A stretch of 64,000 nucleotides of DNA, from the NCBI RefSeq assembly GCF_004358445.1, contig NZ_CP037951.1, forward strand, positions 855,501 through 919,500, read 5' to 3'. The translations under genes were made by a program, and so were the position numbers. Source of the stretch: Parashewanella tropica. GTDB taxonomy: Bacteria > Pseudomonadota > Gammaproteobacteria > Enterobacterales > Shewanellaceae. Positions 9,901-17,373 of the stretch are shown one piece after another (the first letter of the stretch is position 1; every line of letters begins with the position of its first letter). A model generated the notes under the pieces. The model did no database searches, was not told the DNA's origin, and worked only from the letters and a program-made list of their open reading frames with translations.

Positions 9901-10062
9901 TTTTATCAGTTCATTCCAATTGATATGGAAGATGTCTTTTTCTGGGAGCATTGATGCTAGTGGGAAGAAGCGATTTAAGATCTGCTCCGCCAGACTTTTT
10001 ATACGTTTCTTGTGACGATTTCGGTTATGTTCTCTCTGTTTAACACCGATATTATTTGACAT
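7000..10062 (-). CDS. large tyrosine recombinase/integrase-fold protein (1020 aa)
   Basis: A catalytic domain of the tyrosine recombinase superfamily lies in the middle of this very long protein: YRCGLRIGEVT (catalytic Arg, near residue 517), FHHLRHSAISRL (HxxR, near 632) and GHGSPEVCFSHYFHF (GH and candidate nucleophile Tyr, near 690-700). A core-binding SAM-like region precedes it (about 370-480). About 300 residues before and 300 after are unassigned; the C-terminal part has a helix-turn-helix-like stretch (GIEPTEVCHKFQIEQETV). It is the last gene of a three-gene leftward operon and overlaps the previous one by 11 bases. Ordinary integrases have 300-400 residues, so this is an unusual subfamily. 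Confidence 0.8.
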   Translation of the reverse strand: MSNNIGVKQREHNRNRHKKRIKSLAEQILNRFFPLASMLPEKDIFHINWNELIKELSHSFRSSRDIKLGFNHCVSLITKRIDEQQSDIEPPTYWISQKADTSIRSQSWVSQATAFQKLYHSWMEELSTLKSSKNMNRNCRSIVLSLICHSGCCDPKLITAFCKKLNDQLNIKHINNMPFVELTINAPGYNSNVTQDKEVLTIYNCFLSPLTLGFINKWLALKSQPENSASIAPETSKGITALIKGCDTKVQLNLASNLKGLCASALRIIERLPDVTVNQAMLEYATGTNKSYSLPSQNLSRLKTTPIKHNYSPITFHTPFAHVKFDKEKTRSLLPSKSFFNDLTTALRENGVKKLSARQLTKSLEDLQSQLTLSTAQEILLRWLIMKSKTCKPSSIRTYHSTLSRKWLYFSEKYQLEDIDNEDLLDLYQTLINNTVRRKQKDLLSDRLNDFHSFAVREFNLPLLNEPIHMGKQEKSHTSAGFVDETLFRGLLNTINNIIDLDNQEKLIIQAVLIISYRCGLRIGEVTKLRLRDIETSATGWLEIRENQYGNNKSNAALRKVPLFPLLLELEKNIVRQVLHNTRAANINRTDSALAFGIGVNKDELIDKTHLSRFTSTTLRELSGLEHFVFHHLRHSAISRLQLMIELDNPQELLPEAVPYSKTEIDRIIHLIIGGTIRNQYYAIAAFNGHGSPEVCFSHYFHFCDIILGHQLSKMKLTATQKQIKLMGLGSRRGIRQLLLSQSDNQTVSIKLFLPYLIQRLKIQDITQTSALPHNHSSGEIKLNNTKQKTVSISTCYAVLQHIHHGIEPTEVCHKFQIEQETVQKWYANAMALRQLMTKYKKPRLRFVEGSFLPAKPTEKNESKWLSKLISKSRVQFSEDRENIIQAIKYCLDNTSSSRSGVYFNSPEDLSQFISAFSFAIPKSKWRIVTLLLEHSPQKKQWSSAFSGIDTVVGKIASPKGRKGRGAVRLELKHSNEKHMIKKHQQKYSSSALLYFIHMVSIMMWNAPIQENSFIKGENK

Positions 10063-12256
10063 AGTTGATCACTTCGCATTTAAGTTGTGTGAGCTTATTG
10101 TTCAATGCTCTTGCCAGTTCTTTCATGTCAGCCATTGAATAAGAGCAGAATCTACTAAAAGCAGGTGAGTTGAGATTGGTATGTCCCATCCAAGCAGAAA
10201 TAACATCAGGATGCATATTTTCAGATACGAAAAGTGATCGAGCAAAATGACGATGCCAATTAGGTGGGAGAGGGAATACGGCATCAAAGTGTGAAATTAT
10301 AGTTTTTGGGGTGACTTCTTCGTAGCGGCCCTCAGTTCTGTAAAAGAATAGATGTTCATTACCGTTTTGGGCATTCTGATAACGTTTGATTAATTTTTGA
10401 TATGGTGGGTTCACCTTCAATGAGCATGTTTGTAAATACTGCAGATATTGCTTGAGAACAAGTACAGCAATATCAGGAAGTATGATTTCTCTTCCCTTAG
10501 TGTCGCCTAACTGCTCTTTATCAGAAATCCACACTGAATGATTAGCAAGATCATAGTCAGTGATTGTTCCAAGCCAACCTGTGACAGGTCGATAACCCGA
10601 TGATAGTCCAATAATCGTTTGTACATGGTAAGTAATATTGTTATGTGCTTTGGAACTAAAATTATCTTCTTCGTCTTGAATACGTTTTTGAAGGAGATGT
10701 AAAAGCAGTGAAATTACGTCGTCATTATCGTAAAACGGTGATCCTATAGGGGGCTTTTGTTCTGGTGTTTGTTGAACGTATGTAAATTTGCAATCGGCAA
10801 TGTTCTCAATATACAGAATAAACTTTTGTTGAACCTCAAGTACCTGATTGGTAGTTAATTGAGTGTAGGATAACTCAGGATTTTCTACTGTAGATTCACC
10901 TTTAATTAGAGCAATGATTGTTGGATCAGTTGATTCTTGAACCAATTTTTGTTCCAAAAACTTTTTAACTTTTGTCTTGGTGATGTTAGTACCATGAGTT
11001 TTATTAATTTCAGCTAATATGCGTGTAGCTTCACCTTCCACGTCAGCTAATTGATTTTTACTGATAAGGCTTGTGTTGATCATAACAGGCAAAGGTAAAG
11101 TAAGTGTCTGACAGATTTGATTATTTACTAAAGGCGATATTTTCTTCCTTAGCTTTTGAGTTGGTAGTACATGCTTTCGTTTGACTGCGTTTTTTTCAAA
11201 ATTGAATTGCGATAAGCATTCAAACGAACTACCCAATAATAAAGAGCAAAGCAAAAAAGAACGAGCACCTTCTTTGATAGAGCTATCTTCAAGTATGGTT
11301 TTTATTAGCACTCTGATTTCGAATACACTTGCACTATGGATATCACAGGGTAAAGACATCGATTTTTTTAACATTTGGTTGATTTTTGCTTTAGCCTGAA
11401 GCTTTTGAACTGCATAACCGTTGCTAGAATTTTCTTGCATAGTAACCAAAAAAGTACTTTTTCTTTTTTCGGAATGTGCTTCTTCTTGCTCCCATGGTTC
11501 AGTAACTTTTGCTATTTCATGAAACTCAATAATTGTTACTTCAGCATCATCATCTTCAATTTCATTGGTGATCAAATCGGTTGGGCGTGGTCCATAGTGC
11601 GGTCGTTTATTTCGTTTAGTACCTTCTTTTTCGTGATAACTATTATTGTATGGAACATAAAAGCGTGACAGTTGTCTGCTCAATTGTTGAGTTTGGCTGT
11701 TTTCTTTATATTGCACTCTTGCCGTATCTAACTTAGAAATTAGTTGTTGCAGTTTTGAATCAATACTACAAGGCAGATTATTGGATAAAGTATCTCTGTT
11801 ACCGAGTGACCACTGCCGAATTTCGTTGCATACGGCTTCAATAGATGAGTTGTGCTTTCCGATAATAAAGAGTCTGATACAAACGAAAAACGTAATCGCT
11901 TTATACTGATCAAATTGTGTTTTATCTTGTGAGGGAGAATCCATGACTGATGCAATAAACGCAGTAAAGAAATATCGTTCTATGGACTTTTGCTTTGTAA
12001 TATCTTGGTAAACAGCTTTTAGTTCTTCGTTTGTAGGTAAATGCTGTTGACCCTCTACTAGGCACTGAGCATGGATCTGAATATCATCACGCTCAGGGAA
12101 ATTGGGAACATATTGTTCGTTAAGGATGTCAATTAGCCTCAACACCTCATGAGCTAACACCTTTGTATGAGCTGACAGCTTACTCGGAAATGCCTTGTTA
12201 AGAGCTGTTTCTAATGCCTTTGGGATACCGCTATCTTCTGAGCTATTTTGTTCCAT
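10052..12256 (-). CDS. large tyrosine recombinase-fold protein (734 aa)
   Basis: The C-terminal third carries tyrosine recombinase motifs: SSGYRPVTG (catalytic Arg, near residue 554), HRHFARS (HxxR, near 670) and WMGHTNLNSPAFSRF (GH) followed by CSYSM with the candidate nucleophile Tyr. The N-terminal 450 residues are not recognised and may be a DNA-binding or partner-binding region. It overlaps the genes on both sides by 11-14 bases, so all three are translated together and probably act as a complex. Weak conservation of the second strand lysine region means I cannot say whether it cuts DNA itself. Confidence 0.75.
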   Translation of the reverse strand: MEQNSSEDSGIPKALETALNKAFPSKLSAHTKVLAHEVLRLIDILNEQYVPNFPERDDIQIHAQCLVEGQQHLPTNEELKAVYQDITKQKSIERYFFTAFIASVMDSPSQDKTQFDQYKAITFFVCIRLFIIGKHNSSIEAVCNEIRQWSLGNRDTLSNNLPCSIDSKLQQLISKLDTARVQYKENSQTQQLSRQLSRFYVPYNNSYHEKEGTKRNKRPHYGPRPTDLITNEIEDDDAEVTIIEFHEIAKVTEPWEQEEAHSEKRKSTFLVTMQENSSNGYAVQKLQAKAKINQMLKKSMSLPCDIHSASVFEIRVLIKTILEDSSIKEGARSFLLCSLLLGSSFECLSQFNFEKNAVKRKHVLPTQKLRKKISPLVNNQICQTLTLPLPVMINTSLISKNQLADVEGEATRILAEINKTHGTNITKTKVKKFLEQKLVQESTDPTIIALIKGESTVENPELSYTQLTTNQVLEVQQKFILYIENIADCKFTYVQQTPEQKPPIGSPFYDNDDVISLLLHLLQKRIQDEEDNFSSKAHNNITYHVQTIIGLSSGYRPVTGWLGTITDYDLANHSVWISDKEQLGDTKGREIILPDIAVLVLKQYLQYLQTCSLKVNPPYQKLIKRYQNAQNGNEHLFFYRTEGRYEEVTPKTIISHFDAVFPLPPNWHRHFARSLFVSENMHPDVISAWMGHTNLNSPAFSRFCSYSMADMKELARALNNKLTQLKCEVINYVK

Positions 12257-12845
12257 CTTCCTTCAGTTCCTTTGAAATTTCCTCAAAAATAGAAAACTGG
12301 TGAGGCTTATTATCATTGGGCTTCTTTTCCCTTGATTTTTTTCGTTGAGTCGCAATACAGCTTCTAGATTTAGAGGTCATTTCGGCCAACTTCTTTTCAG
12401 AGAGTTTAGGCATATCAAACAACTCTTTTGAAATGGGCTTAGGCATTGACTCTTGAATTCTATCAAGCATGCTACCGAGCGATGATTCTCTAATTGAAAA
12501 AAATAATGTGTGTTTAACAAAGTGCCATGCGAGCTGTTCAATGTCGTTATCATCTAAATTACTAGGGTGTTCGATAATGATTGAGTTCTTAAGAATACTT
12601 TTATTTAATGTAAAAAGCGGATGCTCGAATCCAGAAATAATTTGTAAGGCGTTTTGATTGTGAATGACGTGAAGTGTGAGTGGAGGCTGAGCTATTTTGT
12701 CAGTCGACTTTATTTTTATCGAAATGATTTCATTTTCGAAAAGATATTCTGATTGTTGTATAAAATCATATGCAGCTCTCGCAGCATTATGTACTTCTAT
12801 CTTAGTAACTTCATTTCGTTTCTTTTTCGATAATAAAGTAGCCAT
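12243..12845 (-). CDS. small accessory protein of recombinase operon (200 aa)
   Basis: I do not recognise this protein. It begins with a basic stretch (LLSKKKRNEVTKIE), has a mixed middle, and ends with another basic helix (SRSCIATQRKKSREKK), which suggests nucleic-acid contact. Its stop overlaps the start of the 734-aa recombinase. Position as first gene of the recombinase trio suggests a regulator or directionality partner, as in other multi-recombinase elements such as Tn554 (TnpC). No cysteine cluster or signal sequence is present. Confidence 0.65.
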   Translation of the reverse strand: MATLLSKKKRNEVTKIEVHNAARAAYDFIQQSEYLFENEIISIKIKSTDKIAQPPLTLHVIHNQNALQIISGFEHPLFTLNKSILKNSIIIEHPSNLDDNDIEQLAWHFVKHTLFFSIRESSLGSMLDRIQESMPKPISKELFDMPKLSEKKLAEMTSKSRSCIATQRKKSREKKPNDNKPHQFSIFEEISKELKEDGTK

Positions 12846-13256
12846 AACTCCCTCACATTTTGATCCCTATAGAAAAGCCGTTTTGTATGTTTTGTGGGCC
12901 ATGAGCATATGTTATCGGATTTTTTCCATTTGGTTCTTAAAAAACAAAAAAAGTATAATCATAGTTTTTATGTGCCTTTGGTAACTTGGTGGTTAAGGTG
13001 AAATGACTCGCCAAATAGGACTTCTAAACTTCTTCTTTTATGAGAAAAGAGCAGTATGTAGAGCAGCAGGCTAAGAGCAAGAGTATTTGTTTTTTCTCCA
13101 TCGAGTTCATGCCAGCCAATAATGCTTTGGTTATGTAGGGAAGGAAATATTTTTATACTAAAGAGGGAGATTGCTATTTTACAGTATTCTTATCGTGCAA
13201 TACCGTTAAAAAGCTACAAGTTTTAAAAAAGAGCGCACAAAAAGCGTTTTTGAGTA
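12846..13256. other. intergenic gap between two recombinase modules
   Basis: These 411 bases separate the recombinase trio from the integrase/excisionase operon. I see no gene with a credible ribosome site. The stretch should hold the leftward promoter of the trio near 12850-12950 and the end of the integrase transcript near 13200-13256 (a weak AACGC/GCGCT hairpin in A/T runs). No tRNA remnant or clear direct repeat of a nested element was found by eye. Confidence 0.45.
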
Positions 13257-13484
13257 TTACATAAATTTACTGTCAATTTTCTCCTTTAACTTTCTTTCCC
13301 AATCCTCTAAATCGAAGGTGTGGTTATCATCGAAAGGCATTTGTCCAAGCCACTCAATCAACGCAGTTAAGTTATTAATTTGCTTTGGGCAGTCAAGTAT
13401 AGCCGTAAGCTCTTGACCCTCTGGGTGGCAATAAAAACGCTGACATAAATATCGTGCCATATTCTTTCTAGTTTTGTAGTTCAT
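13257..13484 (-). CDS. small hypothetical protein downstream of integrase (75 aa)
   Basis: Start ATG and integrase stop share an ATGA overlap, which makes a real, coupled gene likely. The protein is acidic and helical in its C-terminal half (FDDNHTFDLEDWERKLKEK) with no recognisable motif. Small genes directly after an integrase are often involved in excision control or are passengers; nothing here decides between these. Confidence 0.6.
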   Translation of the reverse strand: MNYKTRKNMARYLCQRFYCHPEGQELTAILDCPKQINNLTALIEWLGQMPFDDNHTFDLEDWERKLKEKIDSKFM

Positions 13485-14653
13485 TGTTTATCTCCATCTA
13501 ATTTCTGGTTTAAGAATGCCTCAAAGGCACTGCCGTCTTTTCTCGTCAGATTCGGCACGTAACGAGAATAAACAGTGAACAACATATTGGTATTCGCATG
13601 ACCCATTTGTCGTGCGATCCATTCCGGAGACTCACCGGATGCTAACCACAAAGTGGCAGCAGTATGTCTTGTTTGGTATGGGTTTCTTTTGGGGATTTTT
13701 GCTATTTCCAAAGTGGGATACCAAACACGATAAGACATATTTTTGTTGTTCATCGGTTTGCCGCCAGAGGTTTGGAAAACAAAATCTTGGCCATTTGTCT
13801 GTTTTCGATGCTTGACTAATGATTCGTAGACCAATGGATTCATATCAATCTCTCTTAACGATGTTTTGGTCTTAACGGGGCCCAATCGATTTCTTACCCA
13901 TGATTGTCGGATGAGAATTTGGCGTCGATTAAAATCAACGTTTTCCCACTGTAGGCCGTCGATTTCTCCTGTTCTCATTCCTGTGAAGAAACGAACCAAA
14001 AAGTAACAATGAAAATCTGGCCTAACGAATTTAAGAAACTTAAAAACTTCTTCTAAGGTAAATGGATGAACAGGCTTCCGGTTCACAGAAAGTGGTTTTA
14101 TTGACTTCCATGGGTTGGAGAATTCAAAGCGCTCAGAAGCATCATTAAGGATCACTCGCAGTGGAGATAAAATCTGATTGATCCTTGATGAGGATAATGT
14201 TTTAGCAAATATCTTGCCTTCAACTAGGTCAGCTCGAAATTTCAATATCTCAGCCTTAGTTATGGACTGGATAGGATGTTCACCAAACCTTGGAAGTAGA
14301 TAAAGCTTTAAAATGTCTTCAATGGTCCTCAATTGTGAAGGACGCCATTCAGCCTTTCGTTCAATTAACCATTGCTCAATAAATTCAGCCATGATTATTG
14401 GCTTTGAACCATTCATATGGATAGATGTTTGAGTTGCATAAGCATCAAACATTTTTGCTCGTTTACTATTTGGAAAGTGGCGAGAGTACACAAACTGATT
14501 AAGATGAATCTCTGCCTCGATTCGCTTTAGAACAGCCGCAACTCTTTTTCGGTTAGCTGGTGTATCCGCTAGCGTTGTCATTTCACGACAACGTACACCT
14601 TTATATCTGAAGTCGAGTTGAAGTTTATTGCTTCTAACATTTATGCTTCCCAT
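13481..14653 (-). CDS. int: tyrosine integrase with DUF3596-type arm-binding domain
   Basis: A 390-aa phage/island integrase. The N-terminus (MGSINVRSNKLQLDF) is the DUF3596 arm-binding domain of lambda-like and island integrases, followed by a core-binding SAM-like domain (about 110-190). The catalytic domain shows GMRTGEIDGL (Arg, near 227), PYQTRHTAATLW (near 326; the usual His of HxLRH is Tyr here, as is common in this group), MGHANTN and the nucleophile in VYSRY (near 361). I chose the ATG at 14653 because GGAG lies seven bases upstream and MGSINVRS is the usual beginning. It is the best candidate for the tRNA-Trp insertion, although it lies about 7 kb from the left end. Confidence 0.92.
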   Translation of the reverse strand: MGSINVRSNKLQLDFRYKGVRCREMTTLADTPANRKRVAAVLKRIEAEIHLNQFVYSRHFPNSKRAKMFDAYATQTSIHMNGSKPIIMAEFIEQWLIERKAEWRPSQLRTIEDILKLYLLPRFGEHPIQSITKAEILKFRADLVEGKIFAKTLSSSRINQILSPLRVILNDASERFEFSNPWKSIKPLSVNRKPVHPFTLEEVFKFLKFVRPDFHCYFLVRFFTGMRTGEIDGLQWENVDFNRRQILIRQSWVRNRLGPVKTKTSLREIDMNPLVYESLVKHRKQTNGQDFVFQTSGGKPMNNKNMSYRVWYPTLEIAKIPKRNPYQTRHTAATLWLASGESPEWIARQMGHANTNMLFTVYSRYVPNLTRKDGSAFEAFLNQKLDGDKQ

Positions 14654-14666
14654 GCGAACGCTCCAT

Positions 14667-14873
14667 TTAACGAGTAGGCAGAAGATCGGAATAACCAAAT
14701 AGCATCAGCTGTTCGACACTTTCCCAAATGAAGAGGATCTTTCGACCTCCGAAGGGGCGAATGTAATGTACTCCTTCAAGAAAAATGGCATCCTTTAATT
14801 GATCACGAATGGTTCTTGCATCATATTTAATTCGAGTAGATAACTCTTCGGCTGTTAAATAAGTGTTAGACAT
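14667..14873 (-). CDS. excisionase-like small HTH protein
   Basis: A 68-aa protein beginning MSNTYLTAEELSTRIKYD, the helix-turn-helix entry of MerR/AlpA/excisionase-like domains, followed by HYIRPFGGRKILFIWESVEQLM, the wing and last helix. It lies immediately upstream of the integrase on the same strand, the usual place for the recombination directionality factor. It would bind the attachment region and favour excision. AlpA-like transcription activation of int is the alternative. Confidence 0.8.
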   Translation of the reverse strand: MSNTYLTAEELSTRIKYDARTIRDQLKDAIFLEGVHYIRPFGGRKILFIWESVEQLMLFGYSDLLPTR

Positions 14874-15009
14874 AATATACTCTCCAAAAGTAAATTTAGT
14901 ATGCTAAGAGACCCTTTTGTTCTCCTGTAGATTAAATTTAAGCTCATTTATTATCTTTTGCAAGTATTTTTTACCTGCAGGAGGTTATTGTTTATGTTGG
15001 GAGGTTATT

Positions 15010-15222
15010 TTGAAGTGCAATCTTTCTAGAATTCTTGGCGAAAAACGTTTAAAAGTTTCTGATGTTGCAAGAGATACAAATATAAACAGAGGAACAATAA
15101 CTCGTCTCTATAACGAAACGGCAACACGTGTTGAGTTAGAAGTAATTGAAACACTTTGCCTTTATTTGAATGTAGAAATAGGAGAGCTGTTTGAGATCGA
15201 GTCTCAACCAGAACAGTCTTAA
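15010..15222 (+). CDS. XRE-family regulator (70 aa), TTG start
   Basis: A Cro/C1-type helix-turn-helix fills the protein: LSRILGEKRLKVSDVARDT (helices 1-2) then INRGTITRLYN (recognition helix) and LEVIETLCLYLNVEIGELFE. The frame extends upstream, but GGGAGG at 14999-15004 is five bases before a TTG at 15010, which best fits as start; the upstream extension has no ribosome site. It is divergent from int/xis and precedes the MORC-Z1 operon, so it may control one or both, in the manner of a restriction-modification C protein or an island repressor. Confidence 0.85.
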   Translation: MKCNLSRILGEKRLKVSDVARDTNINRGTITRLYNETATRVELEVIETLCLYLNVEIGELFEIESQPEQS

Positions 15223-15272
15223 AGCGATTCAGTCGAGCATTCAGTTAAAATACAGCTTTAAAACAACTTTAA

Positions 15273-15298
15273 ACAGGGCAAGCTTATGAAAGCCCTGT
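15273..15298 (+). terminator. hairpin after XRE gene
   Basis: ACAGGGC (15273-15279) pairs with GCCCTGT (15292-15298) about 50 bases after the XRE stop. There is no immediate T run, so it may be a weak terminator or an mRNA-stabilising stem. Confidence 0.4.
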
Positions 15299-15592
15299 AT
15301 CAACGTTTCATGTCCTTTTTTAATGATTTTCGATAAACACAGTTTAACCAAATAGGTTGGATATTACTTAATTCCCTCCACATACTGAGCCCAGTAAGGT
15401 TAATTCATTGCTCAAAGTCCCCGAATTGCAAATCAGCTAAAAAATATTTCATGAGCAGTGATTCGCTAGCTGCGATTCGCTGGTTGTGAATCAAGTGAGG
15501 TGAAAAATGGTATTATTTCAAGTAAGTATTTCTTAAATAGCGCGATTAGAGGTGAATAGGGATAGGTGAGCAGGAACCCAATTTGAAAATAT

Positions 15593-15640
15593 AGTTCAAA
15601 AAATTGCAATTTTTTGAACTTATACCTTTAAAAAAGGTAT
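15593..15640. promoter_or_regulatory. adjacent perfect palindromes upstream of MORC-Z1 operon
   Basis: A perfect 28-bp palindrome covers 15593-15620 (half site AGTTCAAAAAATTG). One base later ATACCTTT (15622-15629) and AAAGGTAT (15633-15640) form a second dyad around AAA. Upstream, GATTCGCT occurs at 15460-15467 and 15474-15481, fourteen bases apart. The 15223-15873 gap has no other gene. Two dyads side by side about 235-280 bases before the MORC start suggest operators, perhaps for the XRE protein; the T-rich arm could also work as a terminator. Confidence 0.55.
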
Positions 15641-15873
15641 CAATCTGTTATCTTGAATTCTTTGTTATATCAGTGTTATTTAAACAATTTTTTCGCTATA
15701 GCTTTTTTATTTTTCTTAATTTGGCGTTTATTTTTTAGCTTAAGTTTTTCCGCTGGAATACGTCTTAGATAATTAAGCTAAGTTAAGATTCTGAACTTTG
15801 AGTGATTTACTTTTAAAGAAGCTCGCGGTTATGGGTGTTGGTTTGCCCATTCTTCAATAAAACGGTAACAAAG

Positions 15874-17373
15874 ATGCATTTTGAAAATCTAACCCCTTCA
15901 CCTGCATCACTAATGCAGTCTTTACGTGATATTGGGTATTCAATTGAAACAGCATTAGCTGATGTAATTGATAATAGTATTACTGCTGAAGCGAGCGAAA
16001 TTCATATAAGGTTTTTATGGAGTAATGCTAACCCTTGGTTAGCTATATCTGATAACGGTTATGGAATGTCTTATGATGAGCTGTTGTTAGCAATGAAGCT
16101 CGGAAGCTTAAATCCATTGAATGAAAGAAAAGAAACTGATTTAGGTCGATTTGGATTAGGCTTAAAAACTGCTTCTTTTTCTCAATGCAGACAACTCACG
16201 GTCATCTCTAAAAAGCACGATATAATCTCTGCAATGGAGTGGGACTTAGATCTAATCACAGAAAGCTCTGATCATGGTTGGAAACTCAAAGTACTAAATA
16301 AGGATGAAATAAAACGACTCTGTGAAATAGATCACGTATTATCTGATTTGTCTTGTCAAAATTCAGGAACCATAATTCTTTGGCGTAAGTTAGATAGAGT
16401 TGAAACTTTTGACTCTCCAGTAATTAGAGAAAAAAAACTTAACTTCTTAATCGACAGTGCAAGAAAGCATTTAGAACTAACTTTTCATCGTTTTTTAAAC
16501 GCTGGCTCAGGAAAAAAATCAGTAAAGATCTTCCTTAATGGGGATTTACTGGAAGGTACTGATCCCTTTCATACTTCGAATAATGCGACTTTAGAATTAC
16601 CAGTTCAATCAATTTATGTTGACTCTAAAGAAATCACCGTTCAACCATTTGTTCTTCCTCATTACACCAAAGTATCGGCTCAAGAGTATGAAAAGTATGC
16701 AGGCGAAGAAGGTTATTTACATAACCAAGGTTTTTATGTTTACCGCAACAAGCGGTTAATAATCAAAAGCACATGGTTTAGGCTCTTACCAAAAGAAGAG
16801 TTAACTAAGTTAATACGGGTTAGGGTTGATATCCCAAATTCTCTTGATCACATCTGGAAAATTGATGTAAAAAAATCTAATGCTAGTCCACCTGAAGCTG
16901 TAAGAAGAGGCTTAAAGCAAATTATTTCAGAAGTTGAATATTCAGGGAAAAAAGTATTCAAACAAAAAGGCCATAGACTTCAATCAAAAATACTAGAACC
17001 ATTCTGGGATAGGACTATTGCGTCAGGAAAAGTATCTTACGAAATAAGAAAAATTCATCCACTTATCGAGTTATTTAAAGAGAAATTAAGTGATGATGCT
17101 AAAAATGATTTTGAAAATATTCTAAAATCGGTCGAATCGTCATTTCCTTCAGATCTATATTTCAATGACTTCGCGAATTCTCCTGAAAATATAGCTCCCC
17201 CTTCAATATCAGATGAAGAGTTGAAATCAATAATTAGTTTATTCCTACCTATTTATAGTCCTCTGTGCTCATCAAAAGATCAGTTAGGTGAAAAGTTAAT
17301 ACAAATTGAACCGATGGCCTCAAATTCGAACCAAACCCTGAAAGTATTAGAATCAATGGAATTACAACCATGA
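15874..17373 (+). CDS. MORC/MutL-type GHKL ATPase of restriction-like system
   Basis: A 499-aa protein. The GHKL ATPase motifs are ADVIDNSI (Mg-binding Asn), ISDNGYGM (DxGxG) and GRFGLGLKTASFSQ (G2 lid), all in the first 110 residues, followed by an S5-like transducer domain. The family is the prokaryotic MORC group related to MutL and Hsp90. I chose ATG 15874 (MHFENLTPSP) because family members begin this way. The stop overlaps the Z1 gene start (ATGA). In the known arrangement described by Aravind and co-workers, MORC, Z1, a PD-(D/E)XK protein and a methyltransferase make a restriction-modification-like system; the ATPase would act as a clamp or loader on foreign DNA. Confidence 0.88.
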   Translation: MHFENLTPSPASLMQSLRDIGYSIETALADVIDNSITAEASEIHIRFLWSNANPWLAISDNGYGMSYDELLLAMKLGSLNPLNERKETDLGRFGLGLKTASFSQCRQLTVISKKHDIISAMEWDLDLITESSDHGWKLKVLNKDEIKRLCEIDHVLSDLSCQNSGTIILWRKLDRVETFDSPVIREKKLNFLIDSARKHLELTFHRFLNAGSGKKSVKIFLNGDLLEGTDPFHTSNNATLELPVQSIYVDSKEITVQPFVLPHYTKVSAQEYEKYAGEEGYLHNQGFYVYRNKRLIIKSTWFRLLPKEELTKLIRVRVDIPNSLDHIWKIDVKKSNASPPEAVRRGLKQIISEVEYSGKKVFKQKGHRLQSKILEPFWDRTIASGKVSYEIRKIHPLIELFKEKLSDDAKNDFENILKSVESSFPSDLYFNDFANSPENIAPPSISDEELKSIISLFLPIYSPLCSSKDQLGEKLIQIEPMASNSNQTLKVLESMELQP

